64,000 nucleotides of DNA from Qaidamihabitans albus (GCF_016464705.1 NZ_JAEHOB010000018.1:1-64000); one strand, 5' to 3'; counted from the stretch's first letter, positions 41,252 to 50,383 are shown. Numbers and translations: made by a program. The notes: generated by a model not told the origin, from the letters alone.

Positions 41252-41281
41252 CTAAACGCCAGTTCTAGAGTCAGATTCTAG
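41252..41281. promoter_or_regulatory. CTAGAA-N5-TTCTAG operator, tandem overlapping sites 5 and 6
   Basis: CTAAACGCCAGTTCTAG (41252-41268, ten of 12 positions) and CTAGAGTCAGATTCTAG (41265-41281, eleven of 12) overlap by four bases. A TTGACA (41225-41230) lies 22 bases upstream of the first site, so the operator would cover the -10 region of the ABC transporter promoter. Confidence 0.75.
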
Positions 41282-41314
41282 TCGTCGGCGTACGGGATTG
41301 TCCGCGGCGGCAGG

Positions 41315-42400
41315 ATGGCGAGGCAGACCATGGTCCAGCCGAACAGCCGCGGCTTCGCCGCAGGCACCCGAGAACCACTGCTACGAGTCGACGACTTGCA
41401 CGTCGAGTTCGACACGCCCCGCGGCACCGTGGAGGCGGTCGGCGGCATCAGCTTCGAGGTCGATCCCGATCAGACCGTCGCGGTGGTCGGCGAGTCCGGG
41501 TCCGGGAAGAGCGTGACCGCACTGGCGATCCTGCGCCTGCTGGAAGGCGGCTGGATCTCCGGCGGACAGGTGCACTGGGACGGACAGGATCTCGTCACCG
41601 CCGACGCCACGGCAATGCGCCGGGTCCGCGGAGACGACATCGCCATGATCTTCCAGGACCCGATGACCTCCCTCGATCCGCTGTACCCGATCGGCAACCA
41701 GATCGTGGAAGCCATCCGCCTGCACCGCAGGATCTCCAGGCGCGCGGCACGGGAGCGCGCGATCGAACTGCTCGAGCAGGTGGGCATTCCCGACCCCCGC
41801 GCCCGCGTGCGCTCCTACCCCCACCAGCTCTCCGGCGGCCAGCGCCAGCGCGTCATGATCGCCATCGCACTCGCCTGCTCCCCTCGGCTGCTCATCGCCG
41901 ACGAGCCGACCACGGCGCTCGACGTCACGATCGAGGCACAGGTCCTCGAACTCATCCGCGAGCTCCAGCGCGAATACCACACCGCGTTGCTTCTGGTGAC
42001 CCACGACATGGGCGTGGTCGCGGAGATGGCCGACTGGGTCGTCGTCTTCTACGCGGGCCAGGTGGTCGAGCAGGGGCCCGCCGCGCGGGTGCTCGGCGCT
42101 CCCCGGCATCCCTACACCGAGGCGCTGCTCAGCGCCGTCCCGACACCGGCGACGGACAAGGCACTGCCGTTGACCGTGATCGACGGTGCCGTGCCCGGCC
42201 TGGCCGACATGCCCCCGGGATGCCGTTTCCGGGCGCGTTGCGCGCATGCCTGGCAGCGCTGCACCGACGAACCGCCGCTGTTCGAGCTCGGCGAAGGCAG
42301 GCAGAGCCGTTGCTGGCTCCGCGAGGGCTCCGAAATGGACGGTGCACCGGTGTTGCCCGCAGCCGACCTCAGCCCCGCCGCGGGACGGGAGGTCTCGTAG
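41315..42400 (+). CDS. Oligopeptide/dipeptide-type ABC transporter ATP-binding protein (OppD/DppD)
   Basis: This 361-residue ATPase has Walker A GESGSGKS near residues 59-66, the signature LSGGQRQR near 166-173 and Walker B LLIADEP near 188-194. The C-terminal oligopeptide_HPY block RFRARCAHAWQRC near 300-312 carries cluster-type cysteines. It pairs with the next ATPase. An ATG at 41330 is an alternative start. It is first in a five-gene importer operon under the CTAGAA operator, so the substrate is probably the acid catabolised by the neighbouring enzymes rather than a peptide. Confidence 0.92.
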   Translation: MARQTMVQPNSRGFAAGTREPLLRVDDLHVEFDTPRGTVEAVGGISFEVDPDQTVAVVGESGSGKSVTALAILRLLEGGWISGGQVHWDGQDLVTADATAMRRVRGDDIAMIFQDPMTSLDPLYPIGNQIVEAIRLHRRISRRAARERAIELLEQVGIPDPRARVRSYPHQLSGGQRQRVMIAIALACSPRLLIADEPTTALDVTIEAQVLELIRELQREYHTALLLVTHDMGVVAEMADWVVVFYAGQVVEQGPAARVLGAPRHPYTEALLSAVPTPATDKALPLTVIDGAVPGLADMPPGCRFRARCAHAWQRCTDEPPLFELGEGRQSRCWLREGSEMDGAPVLPAADLSPAAGREVS

Positions 42401-43437
42401 TGTCCTCCGTCGCAGCACCGGCACGCGCCGCCGGGAGACAGCCCGCCGAGGACGACCTCCTGTGCGTCCGTGACCTCGTCAAGCACTTCCCGGTCACCAG
42501 GGGGCTGCTCGGCCGCACCGTCGCGAACGTGCGCGCCGTCGACGGCGTGTCGTTCCGGATCGGGCGTGGCGAGACACTCGGCCTGGTCGGCGAGTCCGGA
42601 TCGGGCAAGTCCACCGTCGCCCGGCTCGTGCTGCGCCTGCTCAGGGAGACCCGTGGCGAGATCGTCTTCGCCGGGCACGAGCTGACCGGTATGCGAGCCG
42701 GCGAGCTGAAACGCCTGCGCAGGCGCATGCAGATCGTCTTCCAGGACCCGTTCAGCGCCTTCGACCCGCGCATGTCGATCGCCGACGTCATCGGTGAGCC
42801 GCTGCGGGCGCACCGCCTGGCCGACGGGAGGTCGGCGCGCCGCCGGGCGGGCGAGCTGCTCGAACTCGTCGGCCTCACCGGCACGGACCTCGACAAGTAC
42901 CCGCACCAGTTCTCCGGCGGGCAGGCACAGCGCATCGGAATCGCCAGGGCACTGGCCACCTCACCGGAACTGCTCGTGTGCGACGAGGCCGTCAGCGCGC
43001 TCGACGTGTCGGTGCAGGCCCAGGTGCTCAACCTGCTGCGCCGCCTGCAACGCGAGCTCGGGCTGTCCTACCTGTTCATCGCGCACGACCTCAACGTCGT
43101 GCGCTACATCTCCGATCGGGTCGGCGTGATGTACCTCGGCCAGATCGTCGAAGAGGGGCCCGCGGACGAGCTGCTGGCCGACCCCCGGCACCCGTACACG
43201 CGCAGCCTGGCCGCCGCCATCGCCGGTGCCGGCCCGCCCGGCTCGCGCAGGCGCGTGCTCGCCCGTGGTGAGGCGCCCAGCCCGAGCGACCCGCCCGCGG
43301 GATGCCGGTTCCACACCCGGTGTCCCGCCGCGTTCGGCCGCTGCCGCGAGGAGGCGCCGGCGCTGCGCGCGGTGGGCCCGGACCGGACCGCCTCGTGCCA
43401 TCTGCTCGAACGACCGGGACAGGAGGCGCGGACGTGA
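42400..43437 (+). CDS. Oligopeptide/dipeptide-type ABC transporter ATP-binding protein (OppF/DppF)
   Basis: This 345-residue second ATPase has Walker A GESGSGKST near 66-74, signature FSGGQAQR near 171-178, and Walker B LVCDEAVSALD near 193-203. The C-terminal HPY domain includes CRFHTRCPAAFGRC. The GTG start shares its G with the last base of the OppD stop codon (TAGTG), behind GGGAGGTCTC, so it is coupled. The frame extends upstream but the coupled GTG gives the normal length. Confidence 0.92.
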   Translation: MSSVAAPARAAGRQPAEDDLLCVRDLVKHFPVTRGLLGRTVANVRAVDGVSFRIGRGETLGLVGESGSGKSTVARLVLRLLRETRGEIVFAGHELTGMRAGELKRLRRRMQIVFQDPFSAFDPRMSIADVIGEPLRAHRLADGRSARRRAGELLELVGLTGTDLDKYPHQFSGGQAQRIGIARALATSPELLVCDEAVSALDVSVQAQVLNLLRRLQRELGLSYLFIAHDLNVVRYISDRVGVMYLGQIVEEGPADELLADPRHPYTRSLAAAIAGAGPPGSRRRVLARGEAPSPSDPPAGCRFHTRCPAAFGRCREEAPALRAVGPDRTASCHLLERPGQEART

Positions 43438-44390
43438 CCGAGTACGTCGTCCGCAGGCTGCTCTACGGTGTGCTCATCGTCGGGCTGGTCACGGTGTTCG
43501 TGTTCCTGGTGCTCCGGCTCATCCCCGGTGACGTGGTCCGGCTGCAACTGGCCAACGCGCCCGGTGTCGGCGAGGCGCAGATCGACGAGCTGACCGCCGC
43601 GCTCGGGCTGGACCAGCCGTTGCACGCCCAGCTGGTCACCTTTCTCGGCGACGCGCTGCACGGCGACTTCGGCACCTCGTTCCAGAGCCAGGAACCGGTC
43701 ACGTCGCTGGTCGCCGAACGGCTGCCGATCACGCTGCAGCTCGGTGCGATGGCGATCCTGATCGGCATTCTCGCCGGCGTCCCGCTCGGTCTGCTCTCGG
43801 CCGTCCGGCACAACAGCTGGCTCGACCAGGGCATGCGGCTGGTGTCGGTCGCCGGGATCTCCATCCCCAACTTCTGGCTTGGACTGCTCCTGGTCACCTA
43901 CCTGGCGCTGTACTTCGGGTGGTCGCCACCGCTGGTCTATCAGGGCCCCGGGCAGGACCTGGAGAGCAACCTCCTGCACATGATCCTGCCCGCGCTCGCG
44001 CTGGGCGCCTCGACGATGGCCAGCATCGCCAGGATGCTGCGCTCATCGCTGCTCGAGGTGCTGCACTCGAACTTCATCCGGGCCGTGCGCGCGAAGGGCG
44101 CGCCGGAGACGCTGGTGATCTTCAAGCATGGGGTCCGCAACTCCGTCGTACCGGTGTTCACCCTGCTCGGCCTCCAGATCGGCAACATCCTCGGCGGCAC
44201 CGTCATCCTCGAGTCGATCTTCGGCATCCCGGGGATGGGCATGCTGATCTTCGAGGCGGTACAGATGCGCGACTACCCGGTCGTGCTCGGCTGCGTCGTG
44301 GTGTACGGCGCGGTGTTCGTCCTGATCAACCTCGTCGTCGACCTGCTCTACGGCGTGATCGACCCCCGAATCCGCTACGCGAGAAGGTAG
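43434..44390 (+). CDS. ABC transporter permease (DppB/OppB type)
   Basis: This 318-residue membrane protein has six predicted helices. It has the DppB N-terminal block EYVVRRLLYGVLIVGLVTV and the EAA-type loop VRAKGAPETLVIFKHGVRNS near 215-235 (I cite its core, AKGAPE). The GTG at 43434 overlaps the OppF stop (GTGA). It forms the transport channel with the next permease. Confidence 0.92.
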   Translation: MTEYVVRRLLYGVLIVGLVTVFVFLVLRLIPGDVVRLQLANAPGVGEAQIDELTAALGLDQPLHAQLVTFLGDALHGDFGTSFQSQEPVTSLVAERLPITLQLGAMAILIGILAGVPLGLLSAVRHNSWLDQGMRLVSVAGISIPNFWLGLLLVTYLALYFGWSPPLVYQGPGQDLESNLLHMILPALALGASTMASIARMLRSSLLEVLHSNFIRAVRAKGAPETLVIFKHGVRNSVVPVFTLLGLQIGNILGGTVILESIFGIPGMGMLIFEAVQMRDYPVVLGCVVVYGAVFVLINLVVDLLYGVIDPRIRYARR

Positions 44391-44402
44391 GAGGCGAGCG
44401 AG

Positions 44403-45296
44403 GTGAGTGAGCTCGGCATTCCCCCCGCGGGCAATGCGGCGGGACGGCGACTGCGCGGCACGTGGCGCGGCCTGCGCCGCTTCGTCCGTACCCAGCCGCT
44501 CGGCGCGATCGCACTGCTGCTGATCACGACGTTCGTGTTCGCCGCACTGTTCGCTCCGGTGCTCGCGCCCTACGACCCGATCGAGCAGAACCGCGAGCAC
44601 CTGCAGGGAGCGCCCGACGGGCGCTTCTGGATGGGCACCGACGACCTCGGCCGCGACATCCTCAGCCGGGTGCTCTACGGCGCACGCACGTCGCTGCTGG
44701 TGTCGGTCGCCACAGTCGCCGCGGGCGGCGCGCTCGGCACCGTGATCGGCATCGTCTCCGGCTACTTCGGCGGGAGCTGGATCGACACCGCGCTGCAGCG
44801 GGTGATGGACACGATCATGGCGATCCCCGGCCTGGTGCTGCTGCTGTTCGTCGCCGCGTTGCTCGGGCCGAGCGTGCTCAACACGATCATCGCGCTGAGC
44901 CTGCTGGTCGTGCCGTCGTTCAACCGGGTGGCGCGCGGGGAGATGCTGCGGGTGCGCGAGGAGCTCTACATCGAGGCGGCGCGGGCCAACGGCTGCGGGC
45001 TGTGGCGGATCCTCGGCAGGCACGGGCTGCCCAACCTGCTGGCGCCGATGCTGGTGGTGCTCAGCCTGGTCTTCGCGATCGTCATGATCGCCGAGTCGGC
45101 GTTGAGCTTCCTCGGGATCGGCACCCCGCCGCCGATCCCGTCCTGGGGCCGCATGCTCAGCGAGGGCTCCCGCTACCTGGAGATCGCACCGTGGATGGTG
45201 GTCTTCCCCGGCGGCGTGCTGACGATCGCCGTACTGGCCTTCAACCTCCTCGGCGACGCCCTGCGCGACTTCTTCGACCCCAAGCAACTTCGCTGA
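44403..45296 (+). CDS. ABC transporter permease (DppC/OppC type)
   Basis: This 297-residue permease has the DppC layout. A cytoplasmic N-terminus is followed by a first helix, a large extracytoplasmic segment with FWMGTDDLGRDILSRVLYGART near 76-97 (core GTDDLGRD), and five further helices. The EAA-type loop is EAARANGCGLWRILGRHGLP near 190-210. The GTG start follows GGAGGCGAGCGAG. It lies 12 bases after the DppB-type gene. Confidence 0.92.
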   Translation: MSELGIPPAGNAAGRRLRGTWRGLRRFVRTQPLGAIALLLITTFVFAALFAPVLAPYDPIEQNREHLQGAPDGRFWMGTDDLGRDILSRVLYGARTSLLVSVATVAAGGALGTVIGIVSGYFGGSWIDTALQRVMDTIMAIPGLVLLLFVAALLGPSVLNTIIALSLLVVPSFNRVARGEMLRVREELYIEAARANGCGLWRILGRHGLPNLLAPMLVVLSLVFAIVMIAESALSFLGIGTPPPIPSWGRMLSEGSRYLEIAPWMVVFPGGVLTIAVLAFNLLGDALRDFFDPKQLR

Positions 45297-45325
45297 TCAC
45301 CGCACAAGTGCCCAAAGGAGCGCAC

Positions 45326-46993
45326 ATGTCACTCGGAGGATCGAGAAAACGCCTCGCACGCTGGGTCGTGCCGATCGCCGCGCTGGCCTTGGCCGGCACA
45401 GCGTGTTTCCCGGATACGTCCGCGCCCGGCGGCGACAACACCGGGGACGGCGGGCAGGAGCAGGACGCGGGGCCGCCGCAGCCCGGCGGCATCTACCGCT
45501 ACTCGCTGCCCTCGGACGCGCAGTCGCTCGATCCGCACAAGCAGTCCTCGTACAACACGCACGTCGCCATCGGGGCGAGCTACAGCAAACTGGTCGACTT
45601 CAAGACCGGGCCCGACACGCCCTACGGCTCCTACGAGCTCGAAGGAGACCTGGCCGAGGACTGGTCGGTCTCCGAGGACGGCGGTGAATGGACCTTCAAC
45701 CTCCGCAAGGGAGTCAAGTTCCACAACGTCGCCCCGGTCAACGGGCGCGAGTTCACCGCAAGGGACGTGCTCTGCACGACCGAGCGCATCCGGCAGCTGC
45801 CCGGCCACCAGGTGAATCTGCTGAGCATGGTCGAGGACATCGAGGCGCCCGACGACCACACCGTCGTGTTCAGGCTCACCCAGCCGTACGCGGACTTCGC
45901 GACGAACATGGCGAACCACTTCATGTGGATGCTGCCTTGCGAGGGCACCGAGGGGAAGTTCGACCTCGGCACGCAGGCCATCGGCACCGGCCCGTTCGTC
46001 CTGGAACGCTGGGAGCGAAACCGCGAACGGGTGCTGACCGCGCATCCCGAGTACTACGAGCGGGGCAAGCCGTATCTCGACGGCATCCACGTCGCCATCG
46101 TGCCCGACCCGCAGGCGTCGATGGCCGCCATGCGAACGGGCAAGCTCGACTACCTCACCTCGCTCTCGTTCGACGAGAAGCAGGCGGAGACCCTGCTCAG
46201 CCAGCAGCCCGACTTCCAGCTCCGCAGCGAGCTCGGCCTGAACCCGATCCGGGTCTACATGAACCAGGCGGCGGAGCCGTTCGACGACGTGCGGGTGCGG
46301 CGTGCCGTGGCCCTGGCGATCGACCGGGCCGCCATGGTCGAGTCGCTGCGGCCAGGCGGGCAGGCCTCCGGGCCGGTGACCCCGTCGCTCTTCGGTGGTC
46401 TGCCGTCCGAGGAGGTCGAGCGGCTCCAGCCCTACGATCCCGAGCAGGCGCGGCGCCTGCTGGCCGAGGCCGGGTACCCCGACGGCTTCCGGACCGAGAT
46501 GATCCTCACCAACGGCTACGGCGAGACCGTCGTCCGGGAGGCGCAGTGGGTGCAGCAGGATCTCGCCAAGGTGGGCATCGACGTTTCGCTCGACGTCCAG
46601 GACTACGCGACCTACTTCACCGAAAGCTTCGCCAAGCAGCGCTACCAGCTGGGCTTCGGGTTGCAGACCCCGATGCTCTCCGCCGACGAGTACCTCTCCA
46701 CGGAGTGGCATTCGGAGGGCTCGCGGAACTGGTACGGGATCGATGATCCCGAACTGGACCGGATGATCGCCGAGCAGCGCGGCATCCTCGACGAGGCCGC
46801 GCGCGAGCGGAAGCTCGCCGACATCCAGCGCTACATCATCAACGAGGTCTCCAACCCGGTCACGCTGAACCTGTACGAGACCCAGGTGATCTACGCGCCC
46901 TACGTCCACGGCTCCTATCCGCACCCGGAGTACGGCGGCAGGCACCTCGCCGACGTGTGGCTCGGCCCGGAGGCGCCCGGCAGGCAGTCGTGA
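45326..46993 (+). CDS. ABC transporter substrate-binding lipoprotein (family 5)
   Basis: This 555-residue lipoprotein has a signal peptide with lipobox LAGTAC (Cys near 32). The SBP_bac_5 fold follows, with YRYSLPSDAQSLDPHKQSS near 57-75 and a long C-terminal domain. Family members bind peptides, nickel, sugars or hydrophobic acids. Context suggests that the ligand is the carboxylic acid degraded by the CTAGAA-regulon enzymes. The ATG follows AAAGGAGCGCAC. Its TCG-TGA end lies in a 46-bp palindrome whose other arm gives the stop of the convergent exporter. Confidence 0.9.
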   Translation: MSLGGSRKRLARWVVPIAALALAGTACFPDTSAPGGDNTGDGGQEQDAGPPQPGGIYRYSLPSDAQSLDPHKQSSYNTHVAIGASYSKLVDFKTGPDTPYGSYELEGDLAEDWSVSEDGGEWTFNLRKGVKFHNVAPVNGREFTARDVLCTTERIRQLPGHQVNLLSMVEDIEAPDDHTVVFRLTQPYADFATNMANHFMWMLPCEGTEGKFDLGTQAIGTGPFVLERWERNRERVLTAHPEYYERGKPYLDGIHVAIVPDPQASMAAMRTGKLDYLTSLSFDEKQAETLLSQQPDFQLRSELGLNPIRVYMNQAAEPFDDVRVRRAVALAIDRAAMVESLRPGGQASGPVTPSLFGGLPSEEVERLQPYDPEQARRLLAEAGYPDGFRTEMILTNGYGETVVREAQWVQQDLAKVGIDVSLDVQDYATYFTESFAKQRYQLGFGLQTPMLSADEYLSTEWHSEGSRNWYGIDDPELDRMIAEQRGILDEAARERKLADIQRYIINEVSNPVTLNLYETQVIYAPYVHGSYPHPEYGGRHLADVWLGPEAPGRQS

Positions 46994-47032
46994 GTGCGGG
47001 CGCGAGTTAGAACTCGCGTAGGCACTCACGAG
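46987..47032. terminator. 46-bp palindrome, copy 5 (stop codons for both convergent genes)
   Basis: TGA at 46991-46993 ends the binding-protein gene, and TCA at 47026-47028 (TGA on the minus strand) ends the exporter gene. The stem has three mismatches next to the variable triplet and a first base G instead of C, so it is the most decayed full-length copy. Confidence 0.75.
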
Positions 47033-48489
47033 TGGTGAACAGGCCTCGCTCGCCGATCGGCCCGCCTGCCGGCGAGCGAGGCGAACACCGCCAGCACGGA
47101 GATCACCGTCATGCACAGCAGGGCCAGCCGGTAGCCGTCGACCAGTTGCCACAGGGCCTGCTCCGACACGGCGGAGATCGAGCCCGCGAAGGCGTAACGG
47201 CGCAGTTCGGCGGGCAGCGGGCTGGCGATCAGGGACAGCGCCAGCGCGGTGCTCACCACGACGCCGGTGCTCTGCGTCATCAGCCGCAGCGCGTTGACGA
47301 TGCCGACGCGGTCCGGTGGCAGATCGTGCAGCAGCGCGGTGGCGTTCGCGGGCATGAACATGCCGGAACCGAGGCCGAGCAGCACCAGTGCCGACGCGAT
47401 GACTCCGTAGGGGACGGTCGGTGACACAGTCACCAGCAGCACGGCGAGGCCGGCCGTGGACAGCACGGTGCCGCTGACCGCGATCGTGCGCGGCCGGAGG
47501 CGGTGCTGCAGGAACCCGGAGGACGTCGACGCGATCAACGCGCTGAGCGCCAGCGGCAGGATCTTCATCCCGGCGTCGAGCGGGCTCTCGTCGCGCACGG
47601 TCTGGTAGAACAGCGCGATCAGCAGGAGCACCGCCATCCGCGCGACCGCGTTGAGGAAGGAGGCGACCAGCCCGAACCCGAAGTACGGATCGCGCAGCAG
47701 GCCGAGGTCGACGACCGGGTTGCCGCTGCGCCGCTCGACCACGACGAACAGCGGCAGCAACACGGCGAAGGCCGCGACCGCGATCAGCACCGCGGGAGCG
47801 CCCCAACCTCGGTCGCTCACCTGCGACAACCCGAACAGCAGGCTGCCGAGGCTGAGCACGATCAGAATGTTGCCGAGCACGTCGATCTCACCGTCGCGGC
47901 CGTGTCCCGGAATCTTCCGCAGCGAGGCGGCACCCCAGGCGAGGCAGGCGAGGCCGATCGGCACGTTGTACCAGAACAGCCACTGCCAGCCGAACTGGTG
48001 CGTGAGGAAGCCGCCCAGCGTGGGGCCCACGAGCTGGGCCACCGAGAACGACGCGATGTAGACGCCCATCCCACGGCCGAGGTGCCGCCGCGGGAACGCA
48101 TCGGTGAGCAGCGCCGCGCTGTTGGCGAGCAGCATCGCTGCGCCGGCCGCCTGGAGCAGGCGCAGCCCGATAAAGACCCACTCGGTGGGGGCGAAGCCGA
48201 GCAGCAGGCAGGAGAGGGTGTACGTACCCAGCCCGTACAGGTACATGGTCCGGCGGCCGAACATGTCCGCGAGCCTGCCGAACACCACCAGCAGCACCGT
48301 GTTGGTCAGCATGAACGCCAGCAACATCCAGCTCGCCGCGGTCGGGCCGGCGTCGTAGAACCGCACGACCTCGGGCAGGGCGACGTTGAAGGAACTGTTG
48401 CCGAGCGCGCTGAGCACGCTCGCCATGCTGACCACGGACAGCGCCCGCCACGCGTACCGCAACTGCGCTCGTTCCCCGCCGTCCGCCAT
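47026..48489 (-). CDS. DHA2-type MFS drug exporter (14 TMS)
   Basis: This 487-residue membrane protein has about fourteen hydrophobic segments. It has motif A GRLADMFGRRTMYLYG near residues 75-90 and motif C in SVAQLVGPTLGGFLTHQFGW (core GPTLGG). It belongs to the EmrB/QacA family of proton-coupled exporters. The ATG at 48489 follows GGAAGGACGTGCCGC; a 46-codon extension merely translates the adjacent palindrome and was rejected. A perfect CTAGAA-N5-TTCTAG operator lies 41 bases upstream, so it is probably induced with the catabolic genes and may export toxic intermediates or the acid itself. Confidence 0.9.
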   Translation of the reverse strand: MADGGERAQLRYAWRALSVVSMASVLSALGNSSFNVALPEVVRFYDAGPTAASWMLLAFMLTNTVLLVVFGRLADMFGRRTMYLYGLGTYTLSCLLLGFAPTEWVFIGLRLLQAAGAAMLLANSAALLTDAFPRRHLGRGMGVYIASFSVAQLVGPTLGGFLTHQFGWQWLFWYNVPIGLACLAWGAASLRKIPGHGRDGEIDVLGNILIVLSLGSLLFGLSQVSDRGWGAPAVLIAVAAFAVLLPLFVVVERRSGNPVVDLGLLRDPYFGFGLVASFLNAVARMAVLLLIALFYQTVRDESPLDAGMKILPLALSALIASTSSGFLQHRLRPRTIAVSGTVLSTAGLAVLLVTVSPTVPYGVIASALVLLGLGSGMFMPANATALLHDLPPDRVGIVNALRLMTQSTGVVVSTALALSLIASPLPAELRRYAFAGSISAVSEQALWQLVDGYRLALLCMTVISVLAVFASLAGRRADRRARPVHHS

Positions 48490-48529
48490 GCGGCACGTCC
48501 TTCCGCCCCACCATCCCGTGCCGACAATA

Positions 48530-48546
48530 CTAGAAGGTGATTCTAG
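48530..48546. promoter_or_regulatory. CTAGAA-N5-TTCTAG operator, site 7 (perfect)
   Basis: CTAGAAGGTGATTCTAG is a perfect match to all 12 defined positions. It overlaps a candidate -10 (TAGTAT on the minus strand, 48532-48527) of the DHA2 exporter gene, as expected for a repressor site. Confidence 0.8.
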
Positions 48547-48588
48547 ATTTAGATACGGTCGGGGATGCAGCGTGGTGCGGGCGGCGCT

Positions 48589-48634
48589 CTCGTGAGTGCG
48601 CACGCGAGTTAGAACTCGCGTGCGCACTCACGAG
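48589..48634. terminator. 46-bp palindrome, copy 6
   Basis: This is a perfect stem with inner triplet CGC/GCG and TTAGAA loop. It lies nine bases beyond the stop of the DUF4383 gene (minus strand) and upstream of the exporter promoter, so it probably terminates the DUF4383 transcript. Confidence 0.75.
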
Positions 48635-48643
48635 GCGGAACCG

Positions 48644-49117
48644 TCAGGTCCTGGCCGGACCCCGGCCGAGCGCGCCGCCGAGCAGCACGCCCAGGCCGAT
48701 CATGCCCACCGCAAGACCGAGGTGCAGCCAGTTGTCCGCCTCGTTGAGCGGCACGAAGTTGGCTGTCGACTCACGGTCGACGATCAGCCCGTAGACCCAG
48801 AGCGCCAGGTAGACGACCCCGCCGCCGATGAGGTAGGCCCTGGCCATCCCTGCTGTCCGCATCATGGCGAACCCGACGACGCCGAACAGCAGGTGCACGA
48901 TGTTGTGCAGCACGGACACCGCGAAGACGCCCAGCAGCAGGGCCTCCGACTCGTGCCCGGCGAACGTCATGGCGTCGTAGTTCGTCGTCACGCCGGGAAT
49001 GAAGCCCAGGATCCCCACGAGCAGGAACGTCGCGGAGACGACCGCCGTGGCTAGCTGGATCGGCGACCACCTGGTCCCGGCTGCCCTTCCCGTGGCGCGT
49101 GGCGATGGCTCGGTCAT
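48644..49117 (-). CDS. DUF4383-domain membrane protein
   Basis: This 157-residue protein has four predicted transmembrane helices (about residues 25-42, 60-82, 92-112, 130-150) and the block VLHNIVHLLFGVVGFAM near 68-84, typical of DUF4383. The family is widespread in actinobacteria and cyanobacteria with unknown function. The ATG at 49117 follows GGGAAGAGTG; a GTG one codon earlier is possible. It lies between a formaldehyde-dehydrogenase-type gene and a palindromic terminator. Confidence 0.88.
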   Translation of the reverse strand: MTEPSPRATGRAAGTRWSPIQLATAVVSATFLLVGILGFIPGVTTNYDAMTFAGHESEALLLGVFAVSVLHNIVHLLFGVVGFAMMRTAGMARAYLIGGGVVYLALWVYGLIVDRESTANFVPLNEADNWLHLGLAVGMIGLGVLLGGALGRGPART

Positions 49118-49192
49118 CACTCTTCCCTTCTTCGGAGGATCCGGCGGACCCCGTTGACACGTATCGGCGCTTCGCCCGCGCCGGCACGCCGT

Positions 49193-50320
49193 TCACGGCG
49201 TGAGGACGACCTTCGAGTAGCCCTGCTCGCGGCGGTCGAAGCGGGCGTAGGCGTCGGCCGCCTCGTCCAGGGGGCGGCGCTGGGAGACCACGAAGCTCGG
49301 CGCCGCCCGCCCGGCGACGATGAGGTCGCGCAGGTGCCGGTTGTAGGCCTTGACGTTGGCCTGGCCGCTGCCCATCCGCAGCCCCTTCTCGAAGTAGCGG
49401 CCGATGTCGATGAGGAGCTTGCCCTGCTTGGCCTCCTCGCTCGGGGCGCCGGGGTCCTGCGGCAGGTAGAGCCCGACGACGCCGAGGCTGCCGGTCGGGC
49501 GCACGGTCTCGATCAGGTTGTTCAGCACCACCGCGGGCTGCTCCTCGCCCTCGCTGACGGTGGCCTGGTAGCCGACGGCGTCGATGCCCTTGTCGGTGCC
49601 GCCCTGCGTGCGCTCCTTGATCTGCTCGGGCGCGGGCGCGCGGGTGAAGTCGATGGGGATCGCACCGATCTCCTCGGCCAGCCGCAGCCGGTCGGCCACT
49701 TTGTCGACGACGAACACCTGGGACGCACCGCGCAGCATGGCCGAGTACGCGGCCATCAGCCCGACCGGGCCTGCGCCGTAGACCGCCACCGTCTCGCCCG
49801 GCGACACGTGCGCCAGTTCGGTCGCGTGGTAGCCGGTCGGGAAGATGTCGGCGAGCATCGCGAAGTCGTCCTCGTGCTCCTCGCCGGGCGGTAGCTGCAG
49901 GCAGTTGAAGTCGGCGAAGGGCACCCGCAGGTACTCGGCCTGCCCGCCCGGGTAGGGGCCCATGCCGACGTAGCCGTAGGCGCCGCCCGCCGAGCCCGGG
50001 TTGACGGTGAGGCAGAACGCGGTGTTGCCCGCGAGGCAGTTGCGGCAGAACCCGCAGGCGACGTTGAACGGCATGCACACCCGGTCGCCTTCGCGGACGC
50101 TCGTCACGCCCGAACCGACCTGCTCGACGACGCCCATGTTCTCGTGGCCGAAGACGATGCCCGGTTCGGCGACCGTGCGGCCCTCGTACATGTGCAGGTC
50201 CGAGCCGCAGATGGCGGTCGTGGTGATCCGAACGACGACATCGGTCGGCTGCTCGATCCGGGGATCCTCGACCTGCTGGACATCGACCTCGTTCGGGCCC
50301 TGGTAGACAACTGCCTTCAC
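49193..50320 (-). CDS. fdhA: Glutathione-independent formaldehyde dehydrogenase-type zinc enzyme
   Basis: This 375-residue zinc dehydrogenase has catalytic ligands in AICGSDLHMYEG (Cys near 38) and FGHENMG (His near 59), the structural-zinc block CGFCRNCLAGNTAFC near 89-103, and the NAD motif VYGAGPVGLMAA near 173-184. The long insert after the structural zinc (NPGSAGGAYGYVGMGPYPGG) and overall sequence are typical of the glutathione-independent formaldehyde dehydrogenase / aldehyde dismutase group. The GTG at 50320 follows GGAGCGCGAC. It is downstream of a LacI gene on the same strand with an inverted repeat between, so independent regulation is possible. Confidence 0.88.
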   Translation of the reverse strand: MKAVVYQGPNEVDVQQVEDPRIEQPTDVVVRITTTAICGSDLHMYEGRTVAEPGIVFGHENMGVVEQVGSGVTSVREGDRVCMPFNVACGFCRNCLAGNTAFCLTVNPGSAGGAYGYVGMGPYPGGQAEYLRVPFADFNCLQLPPGEEHEDDFAMLADIFPTGYHATELAHVSPGETVAVYGAGPVGLMAAYSAMLRGASQVFVVDKVADRLRLAEEIGAIPIDFTRAPAPEQIKERTQGGTDKGIDAVGYQATVSEGEEQPAVVLNNLIETVRPTGSLGVVGLYLPQDPGAPSEEAKQGKLLIDIGRYFEKGLRMGSGQANVKAYNRHLRDLIVAGRAAPSFVVSQRRPLDEAADAYARFDRREQGYSKVVLTP

Positions 50321-50383
50321 GTCGCGCTCCCTGGTCGTGGTGGCCTTTTTCGCACCTTTCGACCGACTACCCGCACTGAGCGC

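Noticed and set aside
45329-47806. An 825-codon - strand frame opposite the family 5 binding protein; likewise 59575-62016 opposite the sugar dehydrogenase
   Set aside because: Both mirror the codon bias of the sense gene and lack any recognisable domain.
48490-48627. An N-terminal extension of the DHA2 exporter beginning MRTRVLTRVRTHE
   Set aside because: The peptide is just the translation of the 46-bp palindrome. The ATG at 48489 has a good ribosome binding site and is downstream of the operator.
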